Assembly (NCBI RefSeq): GCF_000971235.1
Contig: NZ_BBMB01000015.1
Location: 1-64,000 of the forward strand
Direction: 5' to 3'
Source: Demequina subtropica
Lineage (GTDB): Bacteria > Actinomycetota > Actinomycetes > Actinomycetales > Demequinaceae
DNA length: 64,000 nt
Within the stretch, counting starts at the first letter, position 1; each line of letters begins with the position of its first letter. The notes beneath the pieces are model-generated. The model was not told where the DNA came from. It ran no database searches and was given only the letters and a program-made list of their open reading frames with translations. Of this stretch, positions 16,435 through 25,145 are shown in pieces. Both the position numbers and the translations under genes were made by a program.

Positions 16435-18153
16435 TCAGCGGTGCTGCGCGGGCCGACCCTTGCCCTTCGCGGAACGGTCGACCGTGACGGTGTCGACCGA
16501 GTACAGCGTGGTGGTGCCGGAGACCTCGTTGCCGACCGCGAGCATCGGCGATCGCGTGGGCGAGTCCTTCGCCGCGATGAACGCGAGACCCTCGGGGCCC
16601 AGGTCACCCGCTGCGGAGGACTCGGGGTCCGCCTCGAAGTCGCGGTTGTTGACGTAGGTGACGAACTCGGCGCACGCAGGCGAGGTCACGTCGTAGACCA
16701 TCACGCCGCCGATGCGCTCGAGACCCACGAACGCGTAGGTTCGGCCGCGCACCTCGCCGATGGTGACGCCCTCCGGCTCGGGCCCCTTGGCGTCCGAGCG
16801 CGAGTCGAGCTCGGTCTCGTCGTTGCTCGAGTTGAAGTACTCCGGCAGCGCCTCCGCGGTGATCTGCTCGAAGGCGTCACCCGAGTCGAACACCTGCGTG
16901 CCGTCGGTGGTCCAGATCGAGAAGGACCGCCCGCCGAACGCGTAGAGCTCGTCGTAGCAGCCCAGGTCCTCGTTGAAGCCCGATGCGGTGGAGACGTCGA
17001 GGCGGCCGAGCGAGCCCTTCTTCAGCTGGTCGCCGGTGAGGACGCCGTCGCACAGCAGGCCGTCGTCAGCGAGGTCGGCGATGCGGATCGACTCCTCGTA
17101 CTCGTCCGGGCCCTCGTTCCAGTCGTCGCGCGCGTCGCCCTCGTTCGCGGTCACCAGATAGGTCGTGCCGCGCGAGGTGAAGGACGCGACCGAGTCGGGC
17201 ATGTACAGGCTCTTCACCGGGATCGTCTGGATCGCGATGGCATCGTCCTTGTCGGAGGGGTCGATGCCGTTGCCCTCGAGCGAGAGGTCCTTGGCGCCCA
17301 GCGACCACAGGTCGGTGACGGTGGCGGCGCGCAGGTCGACCACCGCGATCGCGTTGGCCTCCTGGACGGTGACGTAGGCGGTGCGGGACCTCGCGTCGAC
17401 GGTCACGTACTCGGGCTCGAGGTTGCGCGACGCGGGGTAGGGGAGGCCGTCGTCGGACGTCGGGCCGAACACCCGCACACCGTCGGGGAGCGCATCGCCC
17501 TCGTAGGCGTGGAAGTCGGCGGTGCGGACGGCCGACTGCACGGGGGCCGCGACCTTCTTGGGGAGGGTCACGATGCTCACGGTCCCCTCGGGGTCGACCT
17601 CGTAGGTCTCGTTCGGCTCGCCCTCGTCCGCGGTGATCGCCATGCGCCCGTCGGGCGTCACCGTGACCATGTCGGGCTGCGCGCCCACCCGCACCGCGCC
17701 GAGCGCCTCGCCGTCGGTGTCGAAGAACGCGAGCCAGCCCGGATCCGTCTTGGTCGCGGCCTCGACCGCCACCACGACGAGGCCGTCCTCGCGCACCGCG
17801 ACCGAGTTCGCCTCGGAGCCCGCGGGGATCGCGGTGCCCGCGGCGTCCACGATGCCGGCCACGGCGAGCGTGCCGACGAGCGACGGGGCCGTCGGGTCGG
17901 ACGCATCGAGCACGTTGACCTCGCCGACGTTCGCGTCGACGCTGTAGAGCTGCTGCGAGCGCGCGTGGAACGCGACGATCTCCGCGGCGGAGGCGTCGAA
18001 CACGCCGGTCTCGTAGGTCCCGAGCGGGGCCACGGCGAGCGCGGCGTCGTCGGCGGAGAGGGTGGTCGGGCCGCTCACGATCGCGGCGGTCGCAGGTGCC
18101 GCCGCGGCGGCGGCGAGGGCGGTGGCCGCGCATGCGGCAAGGAGCAGCTTCAT
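16435..18153 (-). CDS. Secreted choice-of-anchor I family beta-propeller protein
   Basis: A 572-residue exported protein with a short Sec signal (MKLLLAACAATALAAAAAAPATA). It is followed by a propeller-like domain typical of the choice-of-anchor I family: FHARSQQLYSVDANVGEVNVLD, VTPDGRMAITADEGEPNE, YLVTANEGDARDD, GPEPEGVTIGEVRGRTYAFVGLERIGGVMVYD. The family often occurs with extracellular phosphatases and nucleotidases, but its biochemical role is not settled. The C-terminus is short and basic with no clear LPXTG or membrane helix, so the protein is probably released. A PHO-box-like array upstream suggests phosphate-starvation induction. Confidence 0.85.
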   Translation of the reverse strand: MKLLLAACAATALAAAAAAPATAAIVSGPTTLSADDAALAVAPLGTYETGVFDASAAEIVAFHARSQQLYSVDANVGEVNVLDASDPTAPSLVGTLAVAGIVDAAGTAIPAGSEANSVAVREDGLVVVAVEAATKTDPGWLAFFDTDGEALGAVRVGAQPDMVTVTPDGRMAITADEGEPNETYEVDPEGTVSIVTLPKKVAAPVQSAVRTADFHAYEGDALPDGVRVFGPTSDDGLPYPASRNLEPEYVTVDARSRTAYVTVQEANAIAVVDLRAATVTDLWSLGAKDLSLEGNGIDPSDKDDAIAIQTIPVKSLYMPDSVASFTSRGTTYLVTANEGDARDDWNEGPDEYEESIRIADLADDGLLCDGVLTGDQLKKGSLGRLDVSTASGFNEDLGCYDELYAFGGRSFSIWTTDGTQVFDSGDAFEQITAEALPEYFNSSNDETELDSRSDAKGPEPEGVTIGEVRGRTYAFVGLERIGGVMVYDVTSPACAEFVTYVNNRDFEADPESSAAGDLGPEGLAFIAAKDSPTRSPMLAVGNEVSGTTTLYSVDTVTVDRSAKGKGRPAQHR

Positions 18154-18227
18154 CGGTTCCTCCGGGGTCTGGTGCGCGGACCGCCGTCCCGCATCGTCCC
18201 TGAGAGATCGGGTGCCGCGTCGAACTC

Positions 18228-18287
18228 AACGTACTGAGCGCAAGGTGACGAAACGGACATCGTGCGGTGAATCCTCGGTGAACGTTG
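18228..18287 (-). promoter_or_regulatory. PHO-box-like 11-bp repeat array and promoter of the choice-of-anchor I gene
   Basis: Units starting GGTGAAC (18277), GGTGAATC (18266) and GGTGACG (18244) lie in exact 11-bp register, with a degenerate unit at 18255. Read on the minus strand they are GTTCACC-type repeats like actinobacterial PhoP boxes. A -10 (TACGTT, 18228-18233) follows 10 bp after the array, so a bound PhoP would sit at -35. Confidence 0.7.
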
Positions 18288-18309
18288 GGGCGGGCGTGCC
18301 GTCGCGCCC

Positions 18310-18345
18310 AGCGCCGCGCCCAGCGCCGCGCCCGGCGCCGCGCCC
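18310..18345. repeat. Three copies of a 12-bp GC tandem repeat
   Basis: AGCGCCGCGCCC occurs twice and GGCGCCGCGCCC once, head to tail, between the choice-of-anchor I promoter and ilvD. No function is evident; slippage is likely to make the copy number variable. Confidence 0.7.
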
Positions 18346-18434
18346 CTTCGTGCAGGAAAGGTGCGAGGAACCCGCAGACAACCCATGCGTCGTCGGTGTC
18401 CACCATGCGGGCACCGTGTCCCACGCGAGCGCCC

Positions 18435-18440
18435 TAGACT
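18435..18440 (+). promoter_or_regulatory. ilvD -10 box (leaderless transcript)
   Basis: TAGACT ends seven bases before the ilvD ATG, and there is no Shine-Dalgarno sequence, so transcription should begin at or next to the start codon. No convincing -35 is visible. Confidence 0.55.
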
Positions 18441-18447
18441 CGCGCGT

Positions 18448-20145
18448 ATGACGCAGACTCCCGACATCAAGCCCCGCTCGCGCCAGGTCACCGATGGCCT
18501 GGAGGCGACCGCGTCGCGCGGCATGCTCCGCGCGGTCGGTCTCGGTGACGACGACTTCGCGAAGCCGCAGATCGGCATCGCGTCCTCGTGGAACGAGATC
18601 ACGCCCTGCAACCTCTCGCTGCAGCGCCTCGCCGCCGCCTCCAAGAACGGCGTCCACGCCGGCGGCGGCTACCCGCTCGAGTTCGGCACCATCTCCGTCT
18701 CCGACGGCATCTCGATGGGCCACGAGGGCATGCACTTCTCGCTCGTGTCGCGCGACCTCATCGCGGACTCGGTCGAGACCGTGATGATGGCGGAGCGGCT
18801 CGACGGCAGCGTCCTGCTCGCGGGCTGCGACAAGTCGCTCCCCGGCATGCTCATGGCCGCCGCGCGCCTGGACCTCGCGAGCGTCTTCCTCTACGCGGGC
18901 TCGATCATGCCCGGCCACGTCAAGCTCTCGGACGGCACCGAGAAGGACGTCACCATCATCGACGCGTTCGAGGCCGTCGGCGCGTGCGCCGCGGGTCTCA
19001 TGTCCGAGGAGGACCGCCTCGCGATCGAGAAGGCGATCTGCCCAGGCGAGGGCGCGTGCGGCGGCATGTACACCGCCAACACCATGGCGTCCGTGGGCGA
19101 GGCCCTCGGCATGTCCATCCCCGGCTCGGCGGCCCCGCCGAGCGCCGACCGTCGCCGCGACTACTACGCCCACAAGTCGGGCGAGGCCGTCGTGGAGATG
19201 CTCCGGAAGGGCATCACCGCGCGCCAGATCATGACCAAGGAGGCCTTCGAGAACGCGATCGCCGTGGTCATGGCCTTCGGCGGCTCGACCAACGCCGTCC
19301 TTCACCTGCTCGCGATCGCGAACGAGGCCGAGGTGGACCTCACGCTCGACGACTTCGCGCGCGTCGCCGCCAAGGTCCCGCACCTGGGCGACCTCAAGCC
19401 GTTCGGGCAGTTCGTGATGAACGACGTCGACCGCGTGGGCGGCGTCCCCGCCGTCATGAAGACGCTGCTGGACGCGGGCCTCATGCATGGCGACGTCATG
19501 ACCGTCACCGGCAAGACCCTCGCCGAGAACATGGACGAGCTCAAGCCCGCCAAGATCGACGGCCGCGTGGTCCGCGCGCTCAACAACCCGATCCACAAGT
19601 CGGGCGGCATCACCATCCTCAAGGGCTCGCTCGCTCCCGAGGGCGCCGTGGTGAAGTCCGCAGGCTTCGACGACGACGTCTTCGAGGCGACCGCCCGCGT
19701 GTTCGACCGCGAGCGTGCCGCGCTCGACGCGCTCGAGGCCGGCGAGATCCAGAAGGGCGACTGCGTGGTCATCCGCTACGAGGGCCCCAAGGGCGGCCCC
19801 GGCATGCGTGAGATGCTCGCGATCACGGCGGCCATCAAGGGCGCCGGCCTGGGCAAGGACGTGCTCCTCGTCACGGACGGTCGCTTCTCCGGCGGCACCA
19901 CCGGCCTGTGCGTGGGCCACATCGCCCCCGAGGCGGTCGACGGCGGCCCGATCGCCTTCGTCCGCGACGGCGACAGGATCACGCTGGACGTGGCCCACGG
20001 CACGCTCGAGGTGCTTGTCTCCGAGGAGGAGATGGAGGCCCGCAAGGAGGGCTGGGAGCCCATCCCGGCGCGCTTCACCAAGGGCGTCCTGGGCAAGTAC
20101 CAGAAGCTCGTGGGCTCGGCGTCGAAGGGCGCCGTCCTCAGTTGA
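18448..20145 (+). CDS. ilvD: Dihydroxy-acid dehydratase
   Basis: Third common step of valine, isoleucine and leucine synthesis: dehydrates 2,3-dihydroxy-3-methyl acids to 2-keto acids. The 565-residue Fe-S enzyme shows [13 protein letters not shown], the cluster cysteine in [27 protein letters not shown], and the C-terminal [21 protein letters not shown]. The ATG at 18448 is chosen since it begins the family's conserved N-terminus and follows a -10 box by seven bases; upstream in-frame codons are non-homologous. Its last 105 bp are duplicated at 21576-21680. Related genes ilvBNC, leuB and ilvE lie elsewhere in the window. Confidence 0.97.
   Translation: MTQTPDIKPRSRQVTDGLEATASRGMLRAVGLGDDDFAKPQIGIASSWNEITPCNLSLQRLAAASKNGVHAGGGYPLEFGTISVSDGISMGHEGMHFSLVSRDLIADSVETVMMAERLDGSVLLAGCDKSLPGMLMAAARLDLASVFLYAGSIMPGHVKLSDGTEKDVTIIDAFEAVGACAAGLMSEEDRLAIEKAICPGEGACGGMYTANTMASVGEALGMSIPGSAAPPSADRRRDYYAHKSGEAVVEMLRKGITARQIMTKEAFENAIAVVMAFGGSTNAVLHLLAIANEAEVDLTLDDFARVAAKVPHLGDLKPFGQFVMNDVDRVGGVPAVMKTLLDAGLMHGDVMTVTGKTLAENMDELKPAKIDGRVVRALNNPIHKSGGITILKGSLAPEGAVVKSAGFDDDVFEATARVFDRERAALDALEAGEIQKGDCVVIRYEGPKGGPGMREMLAITAAIKGAGLGKDVLLVTDGRFSGGTTGLCVGHIAPEAVDGGPIAFVRDGDRITLDVAHGTLEVLVSEEEMEARKEGWEPIPARFTKGVLGKYQKLVGSASKGAVLS
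20041..20145 (+). repeat. Left copy of 105-bp direct repeat (ilvD 3' end)
   Basis: The last 34 codons and stop of ilvD are repeated at 21576-21680 with three substitutions by eye. The two copies bracket the metalloprotease and lipoprotein genes. Confidence 0.95.
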
Positions 20146-20260
20146 GCCATAGACGTGCGACGGCCTACATGAGAGCGGCGGCGTGGCCGTCGCGTCACTC
20201 TCGAGAGTCCAGGTAGACGTCCTATGGACGCGTGTGCTGGCCGTGCTCCACGATGTGCCC

Positions 20261-20887
20261 GTGAAGAAGCTGCTCGCGTTGGTGGGTGTTGCGACGACGC
20301 TGGGTCTGTCGCTCACCGTGGCGGGGGGCTCACCGGCGGAGGCATACTGCATGTTCGCCACGAGCTATCGCTGGCCCAGCATCTCGATCACCGTCAATGG
20401 CGACCTGACATGGAACTCCACGACCAAGGAGTATGTGAACACGACGGTGCGGAGTTGGAACGCGGTCTCGCCCGCGCCGCTGAGCTACGGGAACGCCACT
20501 TGGATGACCGCCGTGCCGTCGGAGACGACCGGCCTTGTCTTGACCCGCGGTCGCTTCGGAGGGGACTCCTCAGCTCCGGGCATGGCGCCGGGCTCGCTGA
20601 CGGCGAACCACTCGAGAGTGGAAGTCATCTACTCGTCCTACAGCAGTCGGTGGCTGTGGTCCAACGTCGCCCACGGTCCGTGGAAGGACTCGGGCCAGGT
20701 CACGACCGACATCCGTACCGTGACCGTGCACGAGGTCGGGCACGCTGCGGGACTCGCGCATCCGTGGGAATGCACAGGGGCGTTCACCACGGCTGAGTCC
20801 GCATCGGTCATGAACGCGCAGTGGACGGCATTGAGGCGTTCACCTACTACCGACGACAAGGCGGGGTTCAATGCTCTGGGGTACTGA
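20261..20887 (+). CDS. Secreted matrixin-like zinc metalloprotease
   Basis: A 208-residue exported protein. A signal peptide (KKLLALVGVATTLGLSLTVA, cleavage near SPAEA-Y) precedes a small catalytic domain with the zinc motif HEVGHAAGLAH (HExxHxxGxxH) and a downstream Met (ASVMNAQW) that fits the Met-turn of M10/metzincin proteases. The start is uncertain: GTG at 20261 gives a compact signal peptide but has no strong ribosome site. The base composition is visibly less GC-rich than the neighbours. It lies in the segment flanked by the duplicated ilvD end and is followed after one base by a lipoprotein gene. Confidence 0.75.
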   Translation: MKKLLALVGVATTLGLSLTVAGGSPAEAYCMFATSYRWPSISITVNGDLTWNSTTKEYVNTTVRSWNAVSPAPLSYGNATWMTAVPSETTGLVLTRGRFGGDSSAPGMAPGSLTANHSRVEVIYSSYSSRWLWSNVAHGPWKDSGQVTTDIRTVTVHEVGHAAGLAHPWECTGAFTTAESASVMNAQWTALRRSPTTDDKAGFNALGY

Positions 20888-20888
20888 T

Positions 20889-21527
20889 GTGAGTCCAACG
20901 ACCCGTGCCGCGGGGTTGCTGCTCGCCGCCGTGCCGCTCGCGGGCTGCGCGGGCGGAGCTGAGGCCTGGGAGTGGCAACCGGGCGAAGACGCGTCGGCCG
21001 CGCCAGAGGCGCACTACTACTACGACTATGCGCAGGACAACGAGTTCACAGTCGGTCCCGTCACGGCCGTCGTCACGTTCGAAGCCCTCTCGCACAATGT
21101 CCTCGTCGACGGGACTGACGCCTCCGAGCCGTGGACTTATACCCCAGCCGAGGTCAAGATCGTTGGGCCCGGCAACTCGGGCCTCGAGACCGGAGACCTC
21201 CTCAGCGTCGCGATCCCGGGTGGCACGGCCGAGGGTGTGACTGCGCCGTCGCTGTGGAAGTTCGACAAGGCGGAGATCGACCCGGAGTCACGCTATCTCC
21301 TCAGCTGGACACCGTACGAGTACCCGAACTTCACGCTCGAGAGCGTCGTGGAGTTCCTATACGAGTACGACGCTGCCACTGGCGAGCTCGAGCGGCTTCA
21401 GGCGAATCCAGAGGAGCCTCTCGGTGGTGCTCCCGCCGTCTTCACGCCTGAGGACGAGCCGGTCACGGTCGCGGGGGAGCCCGCCGTACCTGGGACCGCG
21501 GACGCAGTGGAGTCGTTGCTCGACTGA
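20889..21527 (+). CDS. Putative lipoprotein, unknown function
   Basis: A 212-residue protein with a lipoprotein signal (RAAGLLLAAVPLAGC, lipobox LAGC) and an acidic, Tyr-rich mature part (EAHYYYDYAQDNEFTVG) predicted to be mainly beta. GTG at 20889, one base after the protease stop, has a TGGGG site; an ATG at 20871 overlapping the protease is also possible. I recognise no family. Its tight coupling to the protease suggests it is an inhibitor, chaperone or surface partner of that enzyme, which is inference only. Confidence 0.65.
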   Translation: MSPTTRAAGLLLAAVPLAGCAGGAEAWEWQPGEDASAAPEAHYYYDYAQDNEFTVGPVTAVVTFEALSHNVLVDGTDASEPWTYTPAEVKIVGPGNSGLETGDLLSVAIPGGTAEGVTAPSLWKFDKAEIDPESRYLLSWTPYEYPNFTLESVVEFLYEYDAATGELERLQANPEEPLGGAPAVFTPEDEPVTVAGEPAVPGTADAVESLLD

Positions 21528-21575
21528 CTCCAGGGATGGTGTGCGCCTGCCACGATGTCGGCTCCTGGATGGCAG

Positions 21576-21680
21576 CGCAAGGAGGGCTGGGAGCCCATCC
21601 CGGCACGCTTCACCAAGGGCGTCCTGGGCAAGTACCAGAAGCTCGTGGGCTCGGCCTCGAAGGGCGCCGTCCTCAGCTGA
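21576..21680 (+). pseudogene. Duplicated ilvD 3'-end fragment
   Basis: Encodes, in frame, the last 34 codons of IlvD plus stop, about 1.4 kb downstream of the real end, without a start codon or the rest of the gene. Three silent or near-silent differences separate the copies. A strong hairpin follows. It is most simply read as the ancestral 3' end left behind when the intervening DNA was inserted, or as a tandem duplication junction. Confidence 0.9.
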
Positions 21681-21692
21681 ACCCATCGTTCG

Positions 21693-21730
21693 AGGGACGA
21701 TGCACGGGGCAGGCCCCGCGCATCGTCCCT
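21693..21730 (+). terminator. Terminator after the ilvD fragment
   Basis: AGGGACGATGC-A-CGGGGC-AG-GCCCCG-C-GCATCGTCCCT folds into a 17-bp stem with a single A-C mismatch. It was probably the original ilvD terminator. Confidence 0.75.
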
Positions 21731-21819
21731 TGTCGATTGCGGCGCGTGGCGCAAGGATCATCGGAGCGTCACCGCGTGCCTCTAGGGTGCAGTGGTGAAC
21801 GCTCGACGGAAGGGATCGT

Positions 21820-23370
21820 GTGGCTGACGAGCGCGAGGGTGAGGCGGCAACCGCGGGCGCGCGCGTGCCCGCCGCGCTGAGATCGCCCCGGGTCTGGATC
21901 CCCGCGGCCGTCGCTGCCGTGGTGCTCGTCGTGACGCTGGCGGTCCTGCTCGTGCTGCCTGCGGCCAACGACCGTGCGGCGGCCGAGGCGCCGCGCGTGA
22001 GCCCGAGCCCGACGCACGTCTCCCCGTCGCCGACGCCGGTGCCGACGACCACCCCCACGCCGCAGCCGTCCGACGCGGCGACGCCCGCGCCGAGCGCCAC
22101 GCCGGACGCGGAAGCCGGGGTCGCACCCCTCGACGCGGCGCAGGCCAGCGCGTGCGTGCCGGACCTCGCGCTGCCCGTCGCGCTGCAGGCGGCCACCCAG
22201 GTGCTGCCGGGGGACGAGGGCGCTGTGTCGGCCGACGCCTCCGTGACGCCGCTCGCGGGTTCGCCCTCCTATCGGGACGTGAGCTTCTCCGCGGACGGCT
22301 CCCGCATCGCCGTCACGGAGAGCAACGACGGGGCATCCACGTTCCGACTGCTCGACGTGAGCGGCACGGACTCGCGTCTCGATCTCGCCTCCGAGGGCGA
22401 GCCGCGCCTCGCGTGGAACTCGACGCGGCGCACGCTCGCCGTCGCGCGGAAGCTCGACGGCGGTGCCGTCGAGGTCTCGACCGTCGACGCGGACTCCGGA
22501 GAGCAGACCGTCGTGGGCCTGTTCGCGGGTGCCGGTGCCGAGTCCGTCGCGTGGTCCGCGGACGGCGCCTGCCTCGCGGTCGCGGTGCGCGATGCCGCGG
22601 CCCCGGGTGCGAGCGAGGACCCGCAGGCGCACACGATCTCGACCATTCGGCTCTCCGATGGCGCCGTCACCGCGATCGACAACGGACTGATGCCGGTCTT
22701 CGCCGAGGACGGCACCCTCATCTATCGCAAGGTCGACGGCGGGCGGCTCGAGCTGTGGTCCTCCTCGCTCGACGGCATGGATCAGGGCGTCATCGGACAC
22801 GGCGCGGGCAAGCTCTACACCGCACGGACCGTGGTGACGCCAGCCGTGCTCTCCGCCGACCGCGGCGCCCTCGCGTACACCGAGCAGAGCTCGCCCGTCG
22901 CGGTGCGCGTGGTGAACCCCGACGGCACGCACGATGCGCTCGTGGCCACGCTCGATCTGCCCTGGGCGCGCGTGCGATGGATGCCCGACGGCGTCACGCT
23001 CCTCGTCGACGACTGCGACGGGAGCGCCGCCGCGTGCGAGGTGTGGCTGGTGGACAGCGTGTCCGGCGCCGCGGAGCAGGTGAAGGTCCCGCACGCGCGC
23101 GGCACCGGCCTGAGCCACCCGACCCCGCTCCCGGACGGCTCCGGGGTGGTGGTGATGGTCGACAAGCCGTCCGCGGACGGGCAGCCGGCGACCTCGTGGC
23201 CCGTGGCCGTGCGCGACGGCAAGGCCACCAAGCTCACGGACCCGCAGCCGGGGTCCGCCGCATCGGCGCCCGCGTGGTCCCCGGACGGCGATCGCCTGCT
23301 GATCTCGCTCGGACCCGTGTCGAGCGGCGACCATGCCGTCGCGGGACGCTTCCTGGTGACGCGCCGCTGA
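21820..23370 (+). CDS. Membrane-anchored TolB/WD40-like beta-propeller protein
   Basis: A 516-residue protein with a short cytoplasmic N-terminus, one helix (VWIPAAVAAVVLVVTLAVLLVLPA), a Ser/Thr/Pro linker (PSPTHVSPSPTPVPTTTPTP) and an extracellular domain. The latter has repeated propeller blades such as YRDVSFSADGSRIAVTES, AWSADGACLAVAV and APAWSPDGDRLLISLG. GTG at 21820 follows GGAAGGG. A paralogue with the same design lies at 30435. No enzymatic motif is seen; a sensory or surface-binding role is inferred. Confidence 0.75.
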   Translation: MADEREGEAATAGARVPAALRSPRVWIPAAVAAVVLVVTLAVLLVLPAANDRAAAEAPRVSPSPTHVSPSPTPVPTTTPTPQPSDAATPAPSATPDAEAGVAPLDAAQASACVPDLALPVALQAATQVLPGDEGAVSADASVTPLAGSPSYRDVSFSADGSRIAVTESNDGASTFRLLDVSGTDSRLDLASEGEPRLAWNSTRRTLAVARKLDGGAVEVSTVDADSGEQTVVGLFAGAGAESVAWSADGACLAVAVRDAAAPGASEDPQAHTISTIRLSDGAVTAIDNGLMPVFAEDGTLIYRKVDGGRLELWSSSLDGMDQGVIGHGAGKLYTARTVVTPAVLSADRGALAYTEQSSPVAVRVVNPDGTHDALVATLDLPWARVRWMPDGVTLLVDDCDGSAAACEVWLVDSVSGAAEQVKVPHARGTGLSHPTPLPDGSGVVVMVDKPSADGQPATSWPVAVRDGKATKLTDPQPGSAASAPAWSPDGDRLLISLGPVSSGDHAVAGRFLVTRR

Positions 23371-23399
23371 GGTTCGCCCGCGGGCTCAGCGCCGCGGGC

Positions 23400-25145
23400 T
23401 CAGCGCCGTGCGCCGGCGGCGTCCTCGGCCGCGGCCTGACGCGCCCAGAGGCGCGCATACGCGCCGTCCGCGGCGAGCAGCTCGCGGTGCGTGCCCCGCT
23501 CGACGATGCGCCCGGCGTCGACCACGACGATCTGATCGGCGTCCACGATCGACGTGAGCCGGTGAGCGATCACCGCGACGGCGCGGCCGCGGCGCACGGT
23601 GCGCATCGCCTCGCCCAGGCCCGCCTCGGTGGCGGCGTCGAGCTGGCTCGTGATCTCGTCGAGCACCAGCACGGGGGCGTCGCGCAGCAGCGCGCGGGCG
23701 ATCGCGACGCGCTGACGCTCGCCGCCGGACAGCTGCGTGCCGTGCTCGCCCACGGGCGTGTCGAGCCCCTGCGGCATGCGGGCGAGCGTGTCGGTGAGCG
23801 CGGCATCGGCGCACGCCGCGAGCAGCTCGCCGTCCGTGGCCTCGGGCCGCGCGAGCAGCAGGTTGTCGCGGATGGACCCCGCGAACAGGTACGGGCGCTG
23901 CGGCACCACGGACACGAGCCTCCGCAGATCCGCGTCGGCGAGGTCGCGCGCGTCGACGCCGCCGAGCGTGACGCTTCCCTCGCCCGGATCGTGGAAGCGC
24001 GCGATGAGCGCGCCGATGGTCGACTTTCCCGCGCCGGAGACGCCGACGAGCGCCGTGGTGGTGCCGGCCGGGATCGTCATCGTCACCCCGTCGAGGGCGG
24101 GTCGCGCGGGAGCGTCCCGACCGTCGCCCGCGTCGACCGCGGGGTAGGAGAACACGACGTCCGTGAGCGCGACATCGAGCTCGCCGCGAGGCGCCGCGGC
24201 GGGGACGAGCGGCTCGGGCGTGGCGGGAGCCGCGTCCATCACCTCGCGCAGGCGTCCCGCGGCCGCGTACGCCTGGTCGAGCTCGGCGGCGAACTCCTCG
24301 ACGGCGACCACGGCCGGCGTCGCGCCGAGCACCGCGGCGGCCGCGACCACGGCGGTCTCCCAGCCGAGGGGGAGCGCCGCGGCCAGCGCGAGCATCGGCG
24401 TCGCGACCACGAGCGTCTGGGTCAGCCCGCGGCGGGTGGAGGCCCACCGGGCGCGCGTCGCCTGGAGCGCCGCCGCCTCGCGGCCGATGGCGTCGAGCCC
24501 CGCGAGCCGGCGCTCCTCGGCGGAGAAGGCGACCACCTCGGACACGCCCTGGATGGTGTCGGTGACGTGCTGCGCGAGCGCCCCGCGGCGTTCGCGGAGG
24601 CCGGCCGAGGCGGCCACGGACGCCCGAGCGCCGAGCGATGCGACGCAGAGCATGAGCAGCCAGCCGGCTGCAGCGACGCCTGCGGCGGCGGGGGAGACGG
24701 CGAGCGCGAGCCACGCGCCGACCCCGGCCGGTACCAGGACGGCCGTGAGCGCCGGCCCTATGGTGTGCGCGAAGAACACCTCGACGCGGTCCACGTCGCG
24801 GGTCGCGCGCGAGAGCAGGTCGCCGGTGCGCCGGCCCTCGACGGCGGCGGGCGCCTGCGGCTCGAGCCGCGCGAACATCATGACGCGCAGCAGCGCGAGG
24901 GCCTTGAAGGCGACGTAGTGGCCCGCGTACTGCTCGAGATAGCGCGCGAACGCCTTGACCAGGGCGATGGCGACCAGCGTCCACAGCACGGGCGCGATCG
25001 CGCCGCCGTCCAGCGCGGTGGCGATCCCGCCGGCCGCGACCACGAGCAGCGCGACGCCGCAGACGAGCGCGACGGTGCGCATGAGGATGGAGATGCTCAG
25101 CGGCGCGAGCACCGGGCGGGCGACGTTCAGCAGCCAGCGGGTCAT
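23400..25145 (-). CDS. ABC transporter permease/ATP-binding protein (CydC-like)
   Basis: A 581-residue half-transporter with six N-terminal helices fused to a nucleotide-binding domain: Walker A GVSGAGKS, signature LSGGERQR, Walker B VLVLDE, His loop AHRLT. The ATG at 25145 overlaps the stop of the upstream half-transporter by four bases, so the two form a heterodimer. Such pairs resemble CydDC thiol exporters, but no cytochrome bd genes are visible. A peptide or siderophore transporter is also possible. Confidence 0.82.
   Translation of the reverse strand: MTRWLLNVARPVLAPLSISILMRTVALVCGVALLVVAAGGIATALDGGAIAPVLWTLVAIALVKAFARYLEQYAGHYVAFKALALLRVMMFARLEPQAPAAVEGRRTGDLLSRATRDVDRVEVFFAHTIGPALTAVLVPAGVGAWLALAVSPAAAGVAAAGWLLMLCVASLGARASVAASAGLRERRGALAQHVTDTIQGVSEVVAFSAEERRLAGLDAIGREAAALQATRARWASTRRGLTQTLVVATPMLALAAALPLGWETAVVAAAAVLGATPAVVAVEEFAAELDQAYAAAGRLREVMDAAPATPEPLVPAAAPRGELDVALTDVVFSYPAVDAGDGRDAPARPALDGVTMTIPAGTTTALVGVSGAGKSTIGALIARFHDPGEGSVTLGGVDARDLADADLRRLVSVVPQRPYLFAGSIRDNLLLARPEATDGELLAACADAALTDTLARMPQGLDTPVGEHGTQLSGGERQRVAIARALLRDAPVLVLDEITSQLDAATEAGLGEAMRTVRRGRAVAVIAHRLTSIVDADQIVVVDAGRIVERGTHRELLAADGAYARLWARQAAAEDAAGARR

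Noticed and set aside
18310-18345. Short tandem repeats as a CRISPR-like array
   Set aside because: Units are 12 bp with no spacers and are simple GC repeats.
18226-20361. 711-codon minus-strand frame over ilvD
   Set aside because: Antisense to a fully conserved ilvD; its composition is His/Asp/Arg-rich with no domain signature.
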